Of a DNA stretch of 5,930 nucleotides, positions 1 through 5,579 are shown in pieces. Source of the stretch: Bacillota bacterium (lineage in GTDB: Bacteria; Bacillota; UBA4882; UBA10575); contig JAAZDX010000152.1 of NCBI GenBank assembly GCA_012512605.1, positions 1 through 5,930 of the forward strand, written 5' to 3'. Each line of letters begins with the position of its first letter. Positions within the stretch are counted from its first letter, which is position 1. A program made the translations under genes and the position numbers. Below the pieces are notes generated by a model that saw nothing but the letters and a program-made list of their open reading frames with translations, was not told where the DNA came from and ran no database searches.

Positions 1-194
1 GCCCCGTTCTGGGCATGGGCAAAGATCTTGGCCTACTGAAGCCATGTTTTCGACGGGATACAACCGCTATGTAAACAGACACCGCCCAAAGCACCTTGCT
101 CAACCAATAGGGTTTTCAGACCTTTTCGTCCAGCTTCAGCCGCCCCATGGTAACCGGCAGGCCCACCCCCAAGCACGATTAGATCATATACCAA
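1..194 (-). pseudogene. lpdA: Dihydrolipoyl dehydrogenase (E3), N-terminal part, interrupted by in-frame TAG
   Basis: Translating the minus strand from a TTG at 194-192 gives MVYDLIVLGGGPAGYHGAA and then, from about residue 37, GGVCLHSGCIPSKT. These are the FAD-binding GxGxxG motif and the redox-active disulfide CxxxxC of dihydrolipoyl dehydrogenase, the flavoprotein that reoxidises dihydrolipoyl groups in 2-oxoacid dehydrogenase and glycine cleavage complexes. An AGGAGG at 210-205 lies 10 nt before the TTG, and lipA ends 36 nt upstream, so the two are probably co-transcribed. After codon 53 an in-frame TAG (35-33) replaces what family knowledge suggests is Ser in the usual SKTLLxSAKI stretch. 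The frame then continues AKIFAHAQNG to the window edge, still family-like. A Trp codon (TGG, 44-42) three codons earlier also sits where Leu is usual. Both are single-base changes from the expected codons (TCG to TAG, TTG to TGG). The gene is either a fresh pseudogene or carries sequence errors. The family usually has about 450-470 residues, so most of it lies outside the window. Confidence 0.8.
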
Positions 195-204
195 ACTTGT
201 AGTC

Positions 205-210
205 CCTCCT
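205..210 (-). promoter_or_regulatory. Ribosome binding site of lpdA (supports TTG start)
   Basis: AGGAGG on the minus strand, 10 nt before the TTG at 194. The only nearby ATG (187-185) is out of frame and meets a stop after two codons, so this site supports the TTG as the real start. Confidence 0.7.
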
Positions 211-230
211 GTCTCCTGAACAACAACTGC

Positions 231-1085
231 TTAGAAAGCGGAGAAGGCCTCCGCCGCCCGGTAAGAACTGCGCACAAAAGGACCGGACGCCACATGGCGG
301 AACCCCAGCTCCCGACCGAGTATTTCGTACCGTTTAAACTGCTCCGGAGTAATATAGGCGACGACCCGGTGATGGTATCGGGAAGGTGCCAAATACTGCC
401 CGATCGTCAGCGCTTCACAACCAGCGGTGCGCAGGTCTTTCATTACTGCAATCAACTCATCCTCAGTTTCACCCAAACCCACCATCACGCCAGATTTCGT
501 TAGAATCTGAGGATTATCTTCTTTCACCCGCGCCAACAGGGTTAAAGAACGATGGTAATCGGCTTCGGGCCGGACGGTCGGGTAAAGGCGGGGAACCGTT
601 TCCACATTGTGGTTGAGCACATCGGGTTTAGCGGCCACCACTTTCTGCAAAGCCGTCCGCTCCCCTTGAAAATCAGGAATCAATACTTCAACGGTGGCGT
701 CCGGATTTAAGCGCCGGATCGCCGCGATCACCGCCGCAAACTGTCCGGCCCCGCCGTCTGGCAGATCATCGCGTGTCACCGAAGTGACCACCACATGGTC
801 TAATTTGAGCGTGACAACTGCTTGCGCCACCCGCTGGGGCTCGTCGGGGGCTAACGGTTCCGGTGGTCCATTTTGGATATTACAAAACTGGCAATTACGG
901 GTGCAATTCCGTCCTAAGATCAAAAAAGTGGCCGTCCTCCTTCCGTAACACTCCATTAGGTTGGGACAACGCGCCTCTTTACAAACTGTTGGTAACGCCA
1001 GTTTCCCCAGTATACGCTCAACATCGTTTTTTTCGTCATTCGCTTGCACTTTAATCTTTAACCATTCCGGCTTCCGCTGCTCCAT
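231..1085 (-). CDS. lipA: Lipoyl synthase (radical SAM)
   Basis: LipA inserts two sulfur atoms into octanoyl groups bound to lipoyl-carrier proteins (E2 subunits, GcvH), using S-adenosylmethionine and two [4Fe-4S] clusters in the cytoplasm. From the ATG at 1085 the protein has 284 residues, normal for the family. Visible motifs are the auxiliary-cluster cysteines C35, C40 and C46 (CKEARC followed by MEC), the radical-SAM CxxxCxxC at C61, C65 and C68 (CTRNCQFC), the TSVTRDDLPDGGA stretch at about 101-113, NHNVETVPRLYPTVRP at about 158-173, and the C-terminal RSSY (272-275), whose Ser binds the auxiliary cluster. The frame stays open to a TTG at 1133, but that start has no ribosome binding site and would add 16 non-family residues; the ATG has GGAG 10 nt upstream. 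The lpdA start follows 36 nt downstream. No lipB/lplA partner is visible here. All ligands are present and the gene looks intact. Confidence 0.96.
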   Translation of the reverse strand: MEQRKPEWLKIKVQANDEKNDVERILGKLALPTVCKEARCPNLMECYGRRTATFLILGRNCTRNCQFCNIQNGPPEPLAPDEPQRVAQAVVTLKLDHVVVTSVTRDDLPDGGAGQFAAVIAAIRRLNPDATVEVLIPDFQGERTALQKVVAAKPDVLNHNVETVPRLYPTVRPEADYHRSLTLLARVKEDNPQILTKSGVMVGLGETEDELIAVMKDLRTAGCEALTIGQYLAPSRYHHRVVAYITPEQFKRYEILGRELGFRHVASGPFVRSSYRAAEAFSAF

Positions 1086-1095
1086 CAAATATACA

Positions 1096-1099
1096 CTCC
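1096..1099 (-). promoter_or_regulatory. Ribosome binding site of lipA (decides start)
   Basis: GGAG on the minus strand, 10 nt before the ATG at 1085-1083. It favours this start over the in-frame TTG at 1133, which has no purine-rich site in front of it. Confidence 0.5.
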
Positions 1100-1123
1100 A
1101 AAAAACGTCTCTTCCGATCCCCA

Positions 1124-1154
1124 GGTATAACAACTAACTAATGAATAAGAACAA
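1124..1154 (-). promoter_or_regulatory. Possible lipA promoter
   Basis: The minus strand shows TTGTTC (1154-1149) and, 19 nt on, TATACC (1129-1124) preceded by TG-n, an extended -10 arrangement. It lies about 40 nt before the lipA ATG. Spacing is long and the -10 imperfect, so this is tentative. The rest of the 215-nt gap between the ACT gene and lipA (1086-1300) shows no convincing terminator, riboswitch or small gene, so read-through from the ACT gene is also possible. Confidence 0.3.
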
Positions 1155-1300
1155 TAAAGGCTTTCACTATACTTTTCGGCCTTATTTACCGGATTTTTTA
1201 CAGTATTTTTTGTTAAAGAAGGCCAGACAGCCAGACCGGGAATACCAAATTAAACCAGTCTTGTTCTTGACCCGGCTTCGCAAGGGACCGCATAAATAAG

Positions 1301-1732
1301 CTAATAATGGTATAATTCGCTCTCGGGCAACAATTTAACATGGGAATTTTTAAGCAGCTCCAAGGCCCGGTCAATCTCCTCCACCCGGAAGATTACGATG
1401 GCATTCTCTGCGGTCTTTCCAACAAAAGCGTACATATACTCAATATTAACCCCTTTGTCATCTAATTCCTGCAAAACGTGGGCCAAACCACCCGGTTGGT
1501 CCGATACTTCGACAGCGATCACTTCCGTCTCGCGCACGGTTAGACCTTCCGCACGCAATACAGCCAATGCTTTCCCGGGATCATCAACAATTAAACGCAA
1601 AATGCCATAATCGGCCGTATCGGCGATGGCAAGGGCACGGATGTTAATCCGGTTGGTCCCCAGGATCTTAGTGACCTGGGCCAACCGGCCGGATTTATTC
1701 TCCAAAAAGACCGAGATCTGTTTAACTTTCAT
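1301..1732 (-). CDS. Tandem ACT-domain protein (amino-acid-binding, regulatory)
   Basis: This 143-residue protein consists of two ACT domains and nothing else. ACT1 spans about residues 4-70, with ENKSGRLAQV at 11-20. ACT2 spans about 72-140, with SDQPGGLAHV at 77-86. Each has the beta-strand, Gly-rich turn and helix start where ACT domains bind amino acids at domain interfaces. No catalytic or DNA-binding domain is present, so it is probably a small-molecule sensor or a partner of another protein. It starts at an ATG with AGGGGAG 6 nt upstream and lies 70 nt downstream of the arylacetate-CoA ligase gene. Stand-alone ACT proteins recur next to paaK-type ligases in anaerobic bacteria and archaea, which suggests it tunes the ligase or reports an aromatic amino acid. 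The ligand cannot be read from the sequence. It is not a full acetolactate synthase small subunit, which has a different arrangement and partner gene. Confidence 0.88.
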   Translation of the reverse strand: MKVKQISVFLENKSGRLAQVTKILGTNRINIRALAIADTADYGILRLIVDDPGKALAVLRAEGLTVRETEVIAVEVSDQPGGLAHVLQELDDKGVNIEYMYAFVGKTAENAIVIFRVEEIDRALELLKNSHVKLLPESELYHY

Positions 1733-1748
1733 CCTCTTCTCCCCTAAA

Positions 1749-1781
1749 AGTAAAATTTAACAATTCTATTTTTATTTTACT
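1749..1781 (-). repeat. AT-rich inverted repeat between paaK and the ACT gene
   Basis: AGTAAAAT (1749-1756) and its exact complement ATTTTACT (1774-1781) are separated by 17 nt, inside the 70-nt gap between paaK and the ACT gene. It could be a weak operator or RNA hairpin, but AT-rich sequence makes chance matches likely. It lacks the GC-rich stem of a terminator, so paaK and the ACT gene can be one transcript. Confidence 0.3.
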
Positions 1782-1802
1782 ATAGACGCGACCCGAATAC
1801 AA

Positions 1803-3113
1803 TCACCCGTTCCCATTATAGATTTTGCGCCGGTCGATCACCCGGACCGCCTTCCCCTCGCTGCGGGGGATTGATTTCGGCTCGACCAGTTTAACCCGGA
1901 CGTTGATCCCCAAAGCACTTTCAATCTTCCCTTTAATACTGGCCCCGAGTTCCTCCAGCTTACGGATCTCACTGGCAAACATTGCTTCGGACACTTCGAT
2001 CCGAACTTCCAGGTCGTCCAGGTTTCCTTTCCGGTCCACGACCAATTGATAGTGGGGAGTAGCATCGCCATTCTCCAACAAGACGCTCTCGATCTGGGAG
2101 GGGAAAATATTTACTCCCCGGATGATCAGCATATCGTCGGTCCGCCCCAGGATCCGGTGCATCCGTTTCATCGTGCGTCCACACGCGCACGCCTCTGAAT
2201 AAAGAATACTCAAGTCTTTCGTCCGGTAACGGATGAGGGGAAAGGCCTCTTTCGTCAGTGTTGTAAAGACCAGTTCTCCTTTTTCCCCATCAGCCAGTGG
2301 ACGTTCGGTTACCGGGTCGATCACCTCAGGTAAAAAATGGTCCTCCATAATATGAAGCCCGTTTTGTTCCACACACTCGATGGCCACCCCCGGACCGATA
2401 ATCTCCGACAGACCGTATATATCATACGCCTTAATCCCAAATTGCTCCTCGATCCGTTGCCGCATCGGTTCCGACCATGGTTCCGCCCCAAAAATGCCGA
2501 CCCGAATGGGGAGCGCTTGGAGATTAATCCCTTCTTCCTGGGCCGTTTCGGCCATGTATAAAGCATACGACGGGGTGCAGGCCAAGATCGTCACTCCAAA
2601 ATCGCGCATCACTTGGAGCTGCCGTTTGGTATTACCTCCGGAAATAGGGACCACCATGGCCCCGACCAACTCGGCCCCGTAGTGGGCCCCCAAGCCGCCG
2701 GTTAACAGCCCATAACCATAGGCAATCTGAATCCGGTCGTGCCGCCCACCCCCGGTACTGGCAATACTCCGGGCCATCACTTCACTCCAGACCCCAAGAT
2801 CGTTTTTGGTGTACCCCACAACCGTCATCTTCCCGGTCGTCCCCGACGAGGCATGAATCCGTACCACCTCATCCAGTTCGGCCGCGAATAAGCCAAAGGG
2901 GTAATTGAGCCGTAGGTCTTCTTTGGTCGTAAACGGTAGATACTTCAGATCATCCAGGCTTTGTAAATCGGCGGGGGTGATCCCGGCCTTTTCCATTTTC
3001 GCCCGGTAAAAGGCCACCTTGTTATAGACCCGCTCTACCGTTGCCTTTAACCGCTTAAACTGTAGCTCCCGGCGCCGCTCCCCGGACATGCTTTCGTATT
3101 CGGGACTCCACAT
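1803..3113 (-). CDS. paaK: Arylacetate (phenylacetate-type) CoA ligase
   Basis: An AMP-forming ligase of the ANL superfamily that converts an arylacetate such as phenylacetate or indole-3-acetate, with ATP and CoA, to the aryl-acetyl-CoA. From the ATG at 3113 it has 436 residues, the usual PaaK size. Motifs: ATP-binding loop SSGTTGK (89-95), A5-like YGLSE (233-237), the adenylate-binding and hinge region GRTDDMLIIRGVNIFPSQIE (324-343), LIRYRTKDLS (293-302), a short CACGR Cys pair (309-313), and the C-terminal Lys in SEGKAV (421) that serves adenylation in this superfamily. An in-frame TTG directly precedes the ATG (3116-3114); AGAGG at 3127-3123 lies 6 nt from the TTG and 9 nt from the ATG, so either is possible. 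The gene is preceded by a T-box leader and followed by an ACT-domain gene. That context suggests an anabolic role in aromatic amino-acid salvage rather than aerobic phenylacetate breakdown; no other paa genes are visible. Substrate preference is inferred from the family only. Confidence 0.93.
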   Translation of the reverse strand: MWSPEYESMSGERRRELQFKRLKATVERVYNKVAFYRAKMEKAGITPADLQSLDDLKYLPFTTKEDLRLNYPFGLFAAELDEVVRIHASSGTTGKMTVVGYTKNDLGVWSEVMARSIASTGGGRHDRIQIAYGYGLLTGGLGAHYGAELVGAMVVPISGGNTKRQLQVMRDFGVTILACTPSYALYMAETAQEEGINLQALPIRVGIFGAEPWSEPMRQRIEEQFGIKAYDIYGLSEIIGPGVAIECVEQNGLHIMEDHFLPEVIDPVTERPLADGEKGELVFTTLTKEAFPLIRYRTKDLSILYSEACACGRTMKRMHRILGRTDDMLIIRGVNIFPSQIESVLLENGDATPHYQLVVDRKGNLDDLEVRIEVSEAMFASEIRKLEELGASIKGKIESALGINVRVKLVEPKSIPRSEGKAVRVIDRRKIYNGNG

Positions 3114-3137
3114 CAATGCTATCCTCTCCCTTTCTTA

Positions 3138-3190
3138 CGTTTTGTTTATGAAACCGTTTTGTTTAAACAAGACTAATTAACTTAAATCAA
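3138..3190 (-). promoter_or_regulatory. Possible T-box-independent paaK promoter with operator-like repeats
   Basis: Downstream of the T-box terminator the minus strand has TTGATT (3190-3185), a 17-nt spacer and TTTAAA (3167-3162), a plausible -35/-10 pair. A 12-bp perfect palindrome, TTGTTTAAACAA (3159-3170), covers the -10. A 10-bp direct repeat (plus strand CGTTTTGTTT at 3138-3147 and 3155-3164, period 17) covers the expected start site. The stretch is AT-rich, so chance is possible. If real, paaK would have a second input that bypasses tRNA control. Confidence 0.35.
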
Positions 3191-3215
3191 CTTTTTCATG
3201 GTTCCTGAGCCACAA

Positions 3216-3257
3216 CCAAAAAGAAAAAGCCTTCCGTCTCCTGCGAGACGAAAGGCT
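3216..3257 (-). terminator. Rho-independent terminator of the T-box leader
   Basis: On the minus strand, a 13-nt arm (3257-3245) pairs with a second arm (3240-3228) across the loop GCAG, with one G-U pair, followed by TTTTTCTTTTT. The 5' arm contains the CGUCUCGC needed for the competing antiterminator, so the two structures are mutually exclusive. No other terminator lies between thrC and paaK, so this one should also stop transcripts reading out of thrC. Confidence 0.92.
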
Positions 3258-3510
3258 GTGCTTCCGCGGTACCACTGCGCTTACTATAAAAATAGTCCCT
3301 CCGCCACGGGGAAAAAATGCTTCTTCCCGATGGCTGTTCGCTGGTAACGGCGGAACTCTCCCGGCCGAGCCTACCACCCGTCACGGGACGGACTTCAGTC
3401 GGCAACTCCGAGGAGAACTTCACCCAGGCCTTCGGGGCCTCGCTTCCACCGTCTGAGGCTCGCTTCACCCTACCTCCGGGGCTACTCTCCCTCTTCCTCG
3501 TTGTTTGCAA
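3228..3510 (-). ncRNA. T-box riboswitch (tRNA-sensing leader) controlling paaK and the ACT gene
   Basis: All main T-box parts are visible on the minus strand. The base of Stem I is CAAC (3503-3500) pairing with GTTG (3406-3403), enclosing a kink-turn (GA opposite TCGGA). The specifier loop has AGUA (3486-3483) opposite GAA (3421-3419). The distal hairpin has arms GCCTC/GAGGC (3459-3455 and 3441-3437) enclosing the conserved GGTGGAAG (3450-3443). A small hairpin (3296-3283) precedes the antiterminator. The T-box proper, AGTGGTACCGCGGAAGC (3276-3260), carries the 7-nt UGGUACC bulge that binds the uncharged tRNA NCCA end; GCG-c-AG and GCG flanking it pair with CGU-CU-CGC of the terminator arm. 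The specifier is read as UUC (Phe) at 3417-3415, because its spacing from GAA and from the kink-turn GAG matches my recollection of the glyQS leader. GUU (3418-3416) remains an alternative. Uncharged tRNA would open expression of paaK, 115 nt downstream. Confidence 0.95.
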
Positions 3511-3528
3511 TTAAAAATAATATACTGC

Positions 3529-3557
3529 ATTATACCACAATGTCCGACCCGCGGCAA
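3529..3557 (-). promoter_or_regulatory. Sigma-A-type promoter of the T-box/paaK unit
   Basis: TTGCCG (3557-3552), a 17-nt spacer and a perfect TATAAT (3534-3529), preceded by TG-n for an extended -10. It sits directly after the thrC stop codon. Transcription should start near 3522, just before Stem I of the T-box, so the whole leader is included. Confidence 0.85.
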
Positions 3558-3562
3558 GCATT

Positions 3563-5059
3563 CTAAAGGCCTAAAATTTCCCGGACCGTCTCCGCCATCG
3601 CTGCCGGTGCAATCACCCGCCGATGCCGGATGGGTTTATCCTGAAGTCCGGCCAGAGCCCTCGGCAGCGCGACACCGGTGACCGCCGACAACTTCTCCAT
3701 CAGCACAAATTCATCCGTGATTTCCTCAGCTTCCGGACCCAAGACCGCCTGGGCTACCCCTTGGTTAAACTTGAAGGGGCTGGCCGTCGAAGCAATGATC
3801 GTCGGCCGGTCATCCCCGGAGGCTTCCAGATAATCCTGGTATACTTTATAGCCAACGGCTGTATGGGGGTCCAGCAGATAATGGTAACGATCATAAACTG
3901 CGCGAATCGCTGCAGTCGTCTCCGCTTCGTCGGCAAAACCAGCCCAGAACTCATTCTGGAGCCGTTCCCTTTCCTCCGCGGCCAGTCGGTAATACCCTTT
4001 TTGCTGCAATTGTTCCATGTAGGCCCGGACTAGAGCCGGATCCGCTCCGGCCAGATCATAGAGGAGGCGTTCCAGGTTACTGGAGACCAAAATATCCATG
4101 GACGGTGAGAGCGTCTGATAAAATTGGCGGTTCCGGTTGTATTCGCCCGTCTGGATAAATTCGGTCAATACGTTGTTCCGGTTGGAAGCACAGATCAGTT
4201 TATGCAGCGGTAAACCCAGTTTCTTGCCGTAATAAGCGGCCAAGATGTTTCCAAAGTTTCCGGTTGGAACCACCACGTTAAAGGTCTCGCCCGGCGCTAA
4301 GGTGTGGTGCTGGCAAAGATCGCTCCAGGCCTTAAAGTAGTAGACCAGCTGGGGAACAAGGCGTCCCCAGTTAATGGAGTTGGCCGAGGAGAAGGTTTTG
4401 CCCGCTGCCGCCATCTCCTGTCGAAAATCTTCATTGGTAAAGACCGCTTTGACCCCGGCCTGGGCTTGGTCAAAATTACCCGTAACCCCCACCACATAAG
4501 TGTTGGTTCCCTCTTTGGTAATCATCTGCTGTTTTTGCACGGTACTGACGCCGTCCTCCGGGTAGAAAACGATCACCTTGGTCCCGGGAACGTCTTTAAA
4601 CCCTTCCAGTGCCGCTTTACCGGTATCACCTGAGGTCGCCACCAAAAGGACAATCTCGCGGTCAAACCGTAGTTTACGGGCGGCCGCCGACAAAAGATGG
4701 GGCAAAAGCTGTAAGGCCAGATCCTTGAAGGCACAAGTCGGCCCGTGCCATAACTCTAGAAAGCCTAGTTTTTCGCTGACCATGGTCACCGGGGTAACGG
4801 CCGGTGTCGCAAAATTTTCACCATACGCCCGACGAATACACTCTTCCAGCTCGGTCCGGGTATAATCAGAAAGAAACAACGTTAAAATCCGGTTGGCTAG
4901 TTGTTGGTAAGTTAAGTTGGGCTCCGTAGCGAAGGAACTCGCTACTCCCGCCGGAAAACTCGCCGGAAGGTAAAGCCCACCGTCAGGGGCTAGTCCGGTC
5001 AGCAGGGCCTCCGCAGCCGTTACCGGCTCACATTGGCCTCTAGTGCTAATATACCGCAT
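3563..5059 (-). CDS. thrC: Threonine synthase
   Basis: A PLP enzyme that converts O-phosphohomoserine to L-threonine and phosphate in the cytoplasm, the last step of threonine synthesis. From the ATG at 5059 it has 498 residues, fitting the longer ThrC class with its own N-terminal domain (YISTRGQCEPVTAAEALLTG, PDGGLYLP at about 26-32). Motifs: the PLP lysine in HGPTCAFKDLAL (Lys112), TSGDTGKAAL (about 142-151), SANSINWGRLVPQ (about 225-237), the phosphate-binding VPTGNFGN (264-271), and DPHTAVGYKVYQ (397-408). The frame runs 12 codons further upstream to 5095, but GAGGAG sits 5 nt before the ATG at 5059 and the family begins MRYxSTRG, so the shorter form is chosen. No hom, thrB or asd gene is present in the window. 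The T-box promoter begins directly after its stop. I see no clear promoter of its own in the 70 nt between the yajC terminator and its start. Confidence 0.96.
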   Translation of the reverse strand: MRYISTRGQCEPVTAAEALLTGLAPDGGLYLPASFPAGVASSFATEPNLTYQQLANRILTLFLSDYTRTELEECIRRAYGENFATPAVTPVTMVSEKLGFLELWHGPTCAFKDLALQLLPHLLSAAARKLRFDREIVLLVATSGDTGKAALEGFKDVPGTKVIVFYPEDGVSTVQKQQMITKEGTNTYVVGVTGNFDQAQAGVKAVFTNEDFRQEMAAAGKTFSSANSINWGRLVPQLVYYFKAWSDLCQHHTLAPGETFNVVVPTGNFGNILAAYYGKKLGLPLHKLICASNRNNVLTEFIQTGEYNRNRQFYQTLSPSMDILVSSNLERLLYDLAGADPALVRAYMEQLQQKGYYRLAAEERERLQNEFWAGFADEAETTAAIRAVYDRYHYLLDPHTAVGYKVYQDYLEASGDDRPTIIASTASPFKFNQGVAQAVLGPEAEEITDEFVLMEKLSAVTGVALPRALAGLQDKPIRHRRVIAPAAMAETVREILGL

Positions 5060-5064
5060 GTTAT

Positions 5065-5070
5065 CTCCTC
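5065..5070 (-). promoter_or_regulatory. Ribosome binding site of thrC (decides start)
   Basis: GAGGAG on the minus strand, 5 nt before the ATG at 5059-5057. It lies inside the 12-codon upstream extension of the frame, showing that the extension is most likely untranslated leader. Confidence 0.75.
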
Positions 5071-5133
5071 GATTCTCGCTTAGTCTGACATGCATTTTTT
5101 ATTCCGTGAATCTATCCGCAATTTTTTATAGTG

Positions 5134-5168
5134 AAAAAGCCCAGGAGAACAGGTTCTGCTTGGGCTTT
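5134..5168 (-). terminator. Rho-independent terminator after yajC
   Basis: On the minus strand AAAGCCCA (5168-5161) pairs with TGGGCTTT (5143-5136), with an inner AGAA/TTCT pairing across a small loop, and the stem runs into a T5 tract ending at 5134. It starts 38 nt after the yajC stop and lies 75 nt before the thrC ATG, separating the tgt-yajC unit from thrC. No T-box or other riboswitch motif accompanies it. Confidence 0.85.
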
Positions 5169-5205
5169 CCTTCTTTTTCTTATGTTCATTCTTAAAAGTT
5201 TTAAG

Positions 5206-5511
5206 TTATTCGCCCTTCACCCGGGAGACGGAACCCTTAGTGATCTTAATCTCCACTTTATCGGCGATCCGTACACGGATATCCTCATCGCCAAGCTCGG
5301 TAATCTCGCCGTGGATCCCCCCAATGGTGATCACTTTATCCCCTTTTTTTAAGGCATTAAGCATCTCCGCCCGTTTTTTCTGTTGTCGCCGCTGGGGGAG
5401 GATCATGATCACCCAAAAAACACCAAGGAGAGCGAACATCAACAGCATGGAGCCTCCACCACCTTGTGGCGCCGCGGGTGCTTGCAAAGCAAAGGCCGCG
5501 AGACAAGTCAT
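5206..5511 (-). CDS. yajC: Preprotein translocase accessory subunit YajC
   Basis: A small single-pass membrane protein of 101 residues that associates with SecDF and the SecYEG translocon. Its layout is typical: a short Ala/Gly-rich N-terminus, one hydrophobic segment at about residues 22-39 (LLMFALLGVFWVIMILP), then the conserved PQRRQQKKRAEML (39-51), the cytoplasmic LKKGDKVITIGGIHGEI (54-70) and KITKGSVSRV (89-98). The ATG at 5511 has AAGGAGG 9 nt upstream. It follows tgt by 68 nt, the common tgt-yajC order in bacteria. secD and secF, often next in line, do not follow; a terminator and thrC come instead. An unusual point is the proline/glycine-rich linker (APAAPQGGGG) before the membrane segment; no signal-peptidase site is needed for its function. 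Confidence 0.95.
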   Translation of the reverse strand: MTCLAAFALQAPAAPQGGGGSMLLMFALLGVFWVIMILPQRRQQKKRAEMLNALKKGDKVITIGGIHGEITELGDEDIRVRIADKVEIKITKGSVSRVKGE

Positions 5512-5520
5512 TAGCCAAAA

Positions 5521-5527
5521 CCTCCTT
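5521..5527 (-). promoter_or_regulatory. Ribosome binding site of yajC
   Basis: AAGGAGG, a near-perfect Shine-Dalgarno sequence, 9 nt before the yajC ATG. Confidence 0.8.
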
Positions 5528-5546
5528 CAAAGAAAATATCTAGTAT

Positions 5547-5555
5547 AGTATACCA
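5547..5555 (-). promoter_or_regulatory. Extended -10 promoter candidate of yajC
   Basis: TGGTATACT on the minus strand is an extended -10 (TG-n-TATACT) in the 68-nt gap between tgt and yajC. A second overlapping TATACT follows at 5547-5542. No good -35 is visible at 16-18 nt, which is tolerated with an extended -10. The same TTGTGGTATA string occurs at the T-box promoter. yajC may therefore have its own promoter as well as read-through from tgt. Confidence 0.5.
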
Positions 5556-5579
5556 CAAGAAGAAATAAAATCCTATGCT

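Noticed and set aside
33..35. TAG in lpdA as a pyrrolysine codon
   Set aside because: The position is an ordinary Ser-like residue in the family, pyrrolysine has no known role in this enzyme, and no pyl genes are visible. Error or mutation is simpler.
1086..1133. N-terminal 16-residue extension of lipA from a TTG
   Set aside because: No Shine-Dalgarno precedes the TTG, and the extra residues do not resemble LipA. The ATG at 1085 has GGAG upstream.
1195..1260. Possible terminator after the ACT gene (GGCCAGACAGCCAGACC stretch)
   Set aside because: The similarity is a direct repeat (CCAGAC twice), not an inverted one, so no stable stem with a U-tail forms.
3182..3199. Five-codon mini-ORF (MKKLI) between the T-box terminator and paaK
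   Set aside because: It has no recognisable ribosome binding site and is too short to separate from chance.
3177..3514. Several open frames of 65-104 codons on both strands inside the leader region
   Set aside because: They overlay the T-box RNA, have low-complexity, non-family products and no ribosome binding sites. The RNA structure explains the sequence.
5060..5095. 12-residue N-terminal extension of thrC
   Set aside because: The strong GAGGAG before the ATG at 5059 and the family-typical MRYISTRG start favour the shorter protein.
294..5548. Plus-strand open frames of 60-136 codons opposite the genes
   Set aside because: They are antisense shadows of well-identified minus-strand genes, with no family motifs or ribosome binding sites.
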